From an uncultured Oscillospiraceae bacterium (GTDB lineage: Bacteria > Bacillota > Clostridia > Oscillospirales > Oscillospiraceae), in the NCBI GenBank assembly GCA_900769835.1, contig CAAGIE010000145.1, forward strand, positions 1-12,087: 12,087 nucleotides of DNA, given 5' to 3'. Of the stretch, positions 11,905 to 12,087 are shown in pieces. The notes under the pieces were generated by a model, which saw only the letters and a list, made by a program, of their open reading frames with translations, was not told the origin of the DNA and ran no database searches. Every line of letters begins with the position of its first letter. Position 1 is the first letter of the stretch. Position numbers and translations under genes: made by a program.

Positions 11905-12087
11905 TCGCAATGACAACGGAAAACGTAACGATGCGCACCATAAGGCACTTCTGTTTCCGTCTGTTGGGGAGTACGATCTGCACACGTTGCACGTATTGCG
12001 AACAACGCAGTAATGCATACCTGCACCCACGAAAAAGCGTAGGAGAGGTTCATAGGAGAGGGGCGAATTGATTGCGGGAGCAATCAC
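11905..12087. other. Window end: no recognised gene
   Basis: The last 183 bases hold no gene I can support. Two overlapping minus-strand frames are open but run through the palindromic repeats, are Cys/Arg-rich and lack ribosome binding sites. The final bases contain a perfect 6-bp hairpin GATTGC-GGGA-GCAATC (12070-12085). More repeat material is likely, and the region continues past the window. Confidence 0.5.

Noticed and set aside
11746..12087. Minus-strand frame of 113 codons after sigG
   Set aside because: It is open because of GC-rich palindromic repeats and ends in repeat-encoded sequence; Cys/Arg-rich composition and lack of a start signal argue against a gene.

Overview
The window looks like chromosomal DNA from a spore-forming, Gram-positive member of the Bacillota, most likely class Clostridia and plausibly a GC-rich Oscillospiraceae/Ruminococcaceae-type organism. 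The evidence is a SigG forespore sigma factor, a YlmC/YmxH sporulation-family protein, RicT (YaaT), a CBS-domain family II pyrophosphatase, strong AGGAGG-type ribosome binding sites and short Clostridia-like intergenic repeats. The genus is inference.

Positions 1-4006 (minus strand) hold the distal half of the classical translation/RNA operon, read right to left: rbfA, nrnA-type DHH phosphoesterase, truB, ribF, rpsO and the 5' end of pnp. The usual upstream part (nusA, infB) is absent: rbfA has its own sigma-A promoter and faces a divergent gene. rpsO has its own promoter, a structured leader and a strong terminator. pnp follows behind a long leader hairpin.

Positions 4007-8251 (plus strand) hold a Mn-dependent CBS pyrophosphatase with its own promoter, then a 300-bp non-coding array of hairpins and repeats, then holB (clamp-loader delta prime) and ricT with an unusual His/Arg-rich tail. 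A bidirectional terminator separates ricT from the convergent next gene.

Positions 8257-10448 (minus strand) hold a YlmC/YmxH PRC-barrel gene, then tatD with its own promoter, then a lipoprotein made of about nine YD-type repeats of roughly 25 residues.

Positions 10449-10972 are a 524-bp AT-rich divergent spacer, the least ordinary part of the window. It has a tight cluster of near-consensus DnaA boxes, a perfect 16-bp palindrome, a perfect 7-3-7 inverted repeat, and a promoter whose -10 fits the sigma-F consensus exactly. sigG follows (10973-11749). Positions 11750-12087 are a mosaic of short palindromic repeat elements, one of which recurs in two other spacers of this window.

The coding content is mostly housekeeping. 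I see no phage, CRISPR, transposase or defence system and no clear new multigene system. The interesting material is in the spacers: the DnaA-box-like cluster beside sigG, the structured r-protein and pnp leaders, and the dispersed palindromic repeats.
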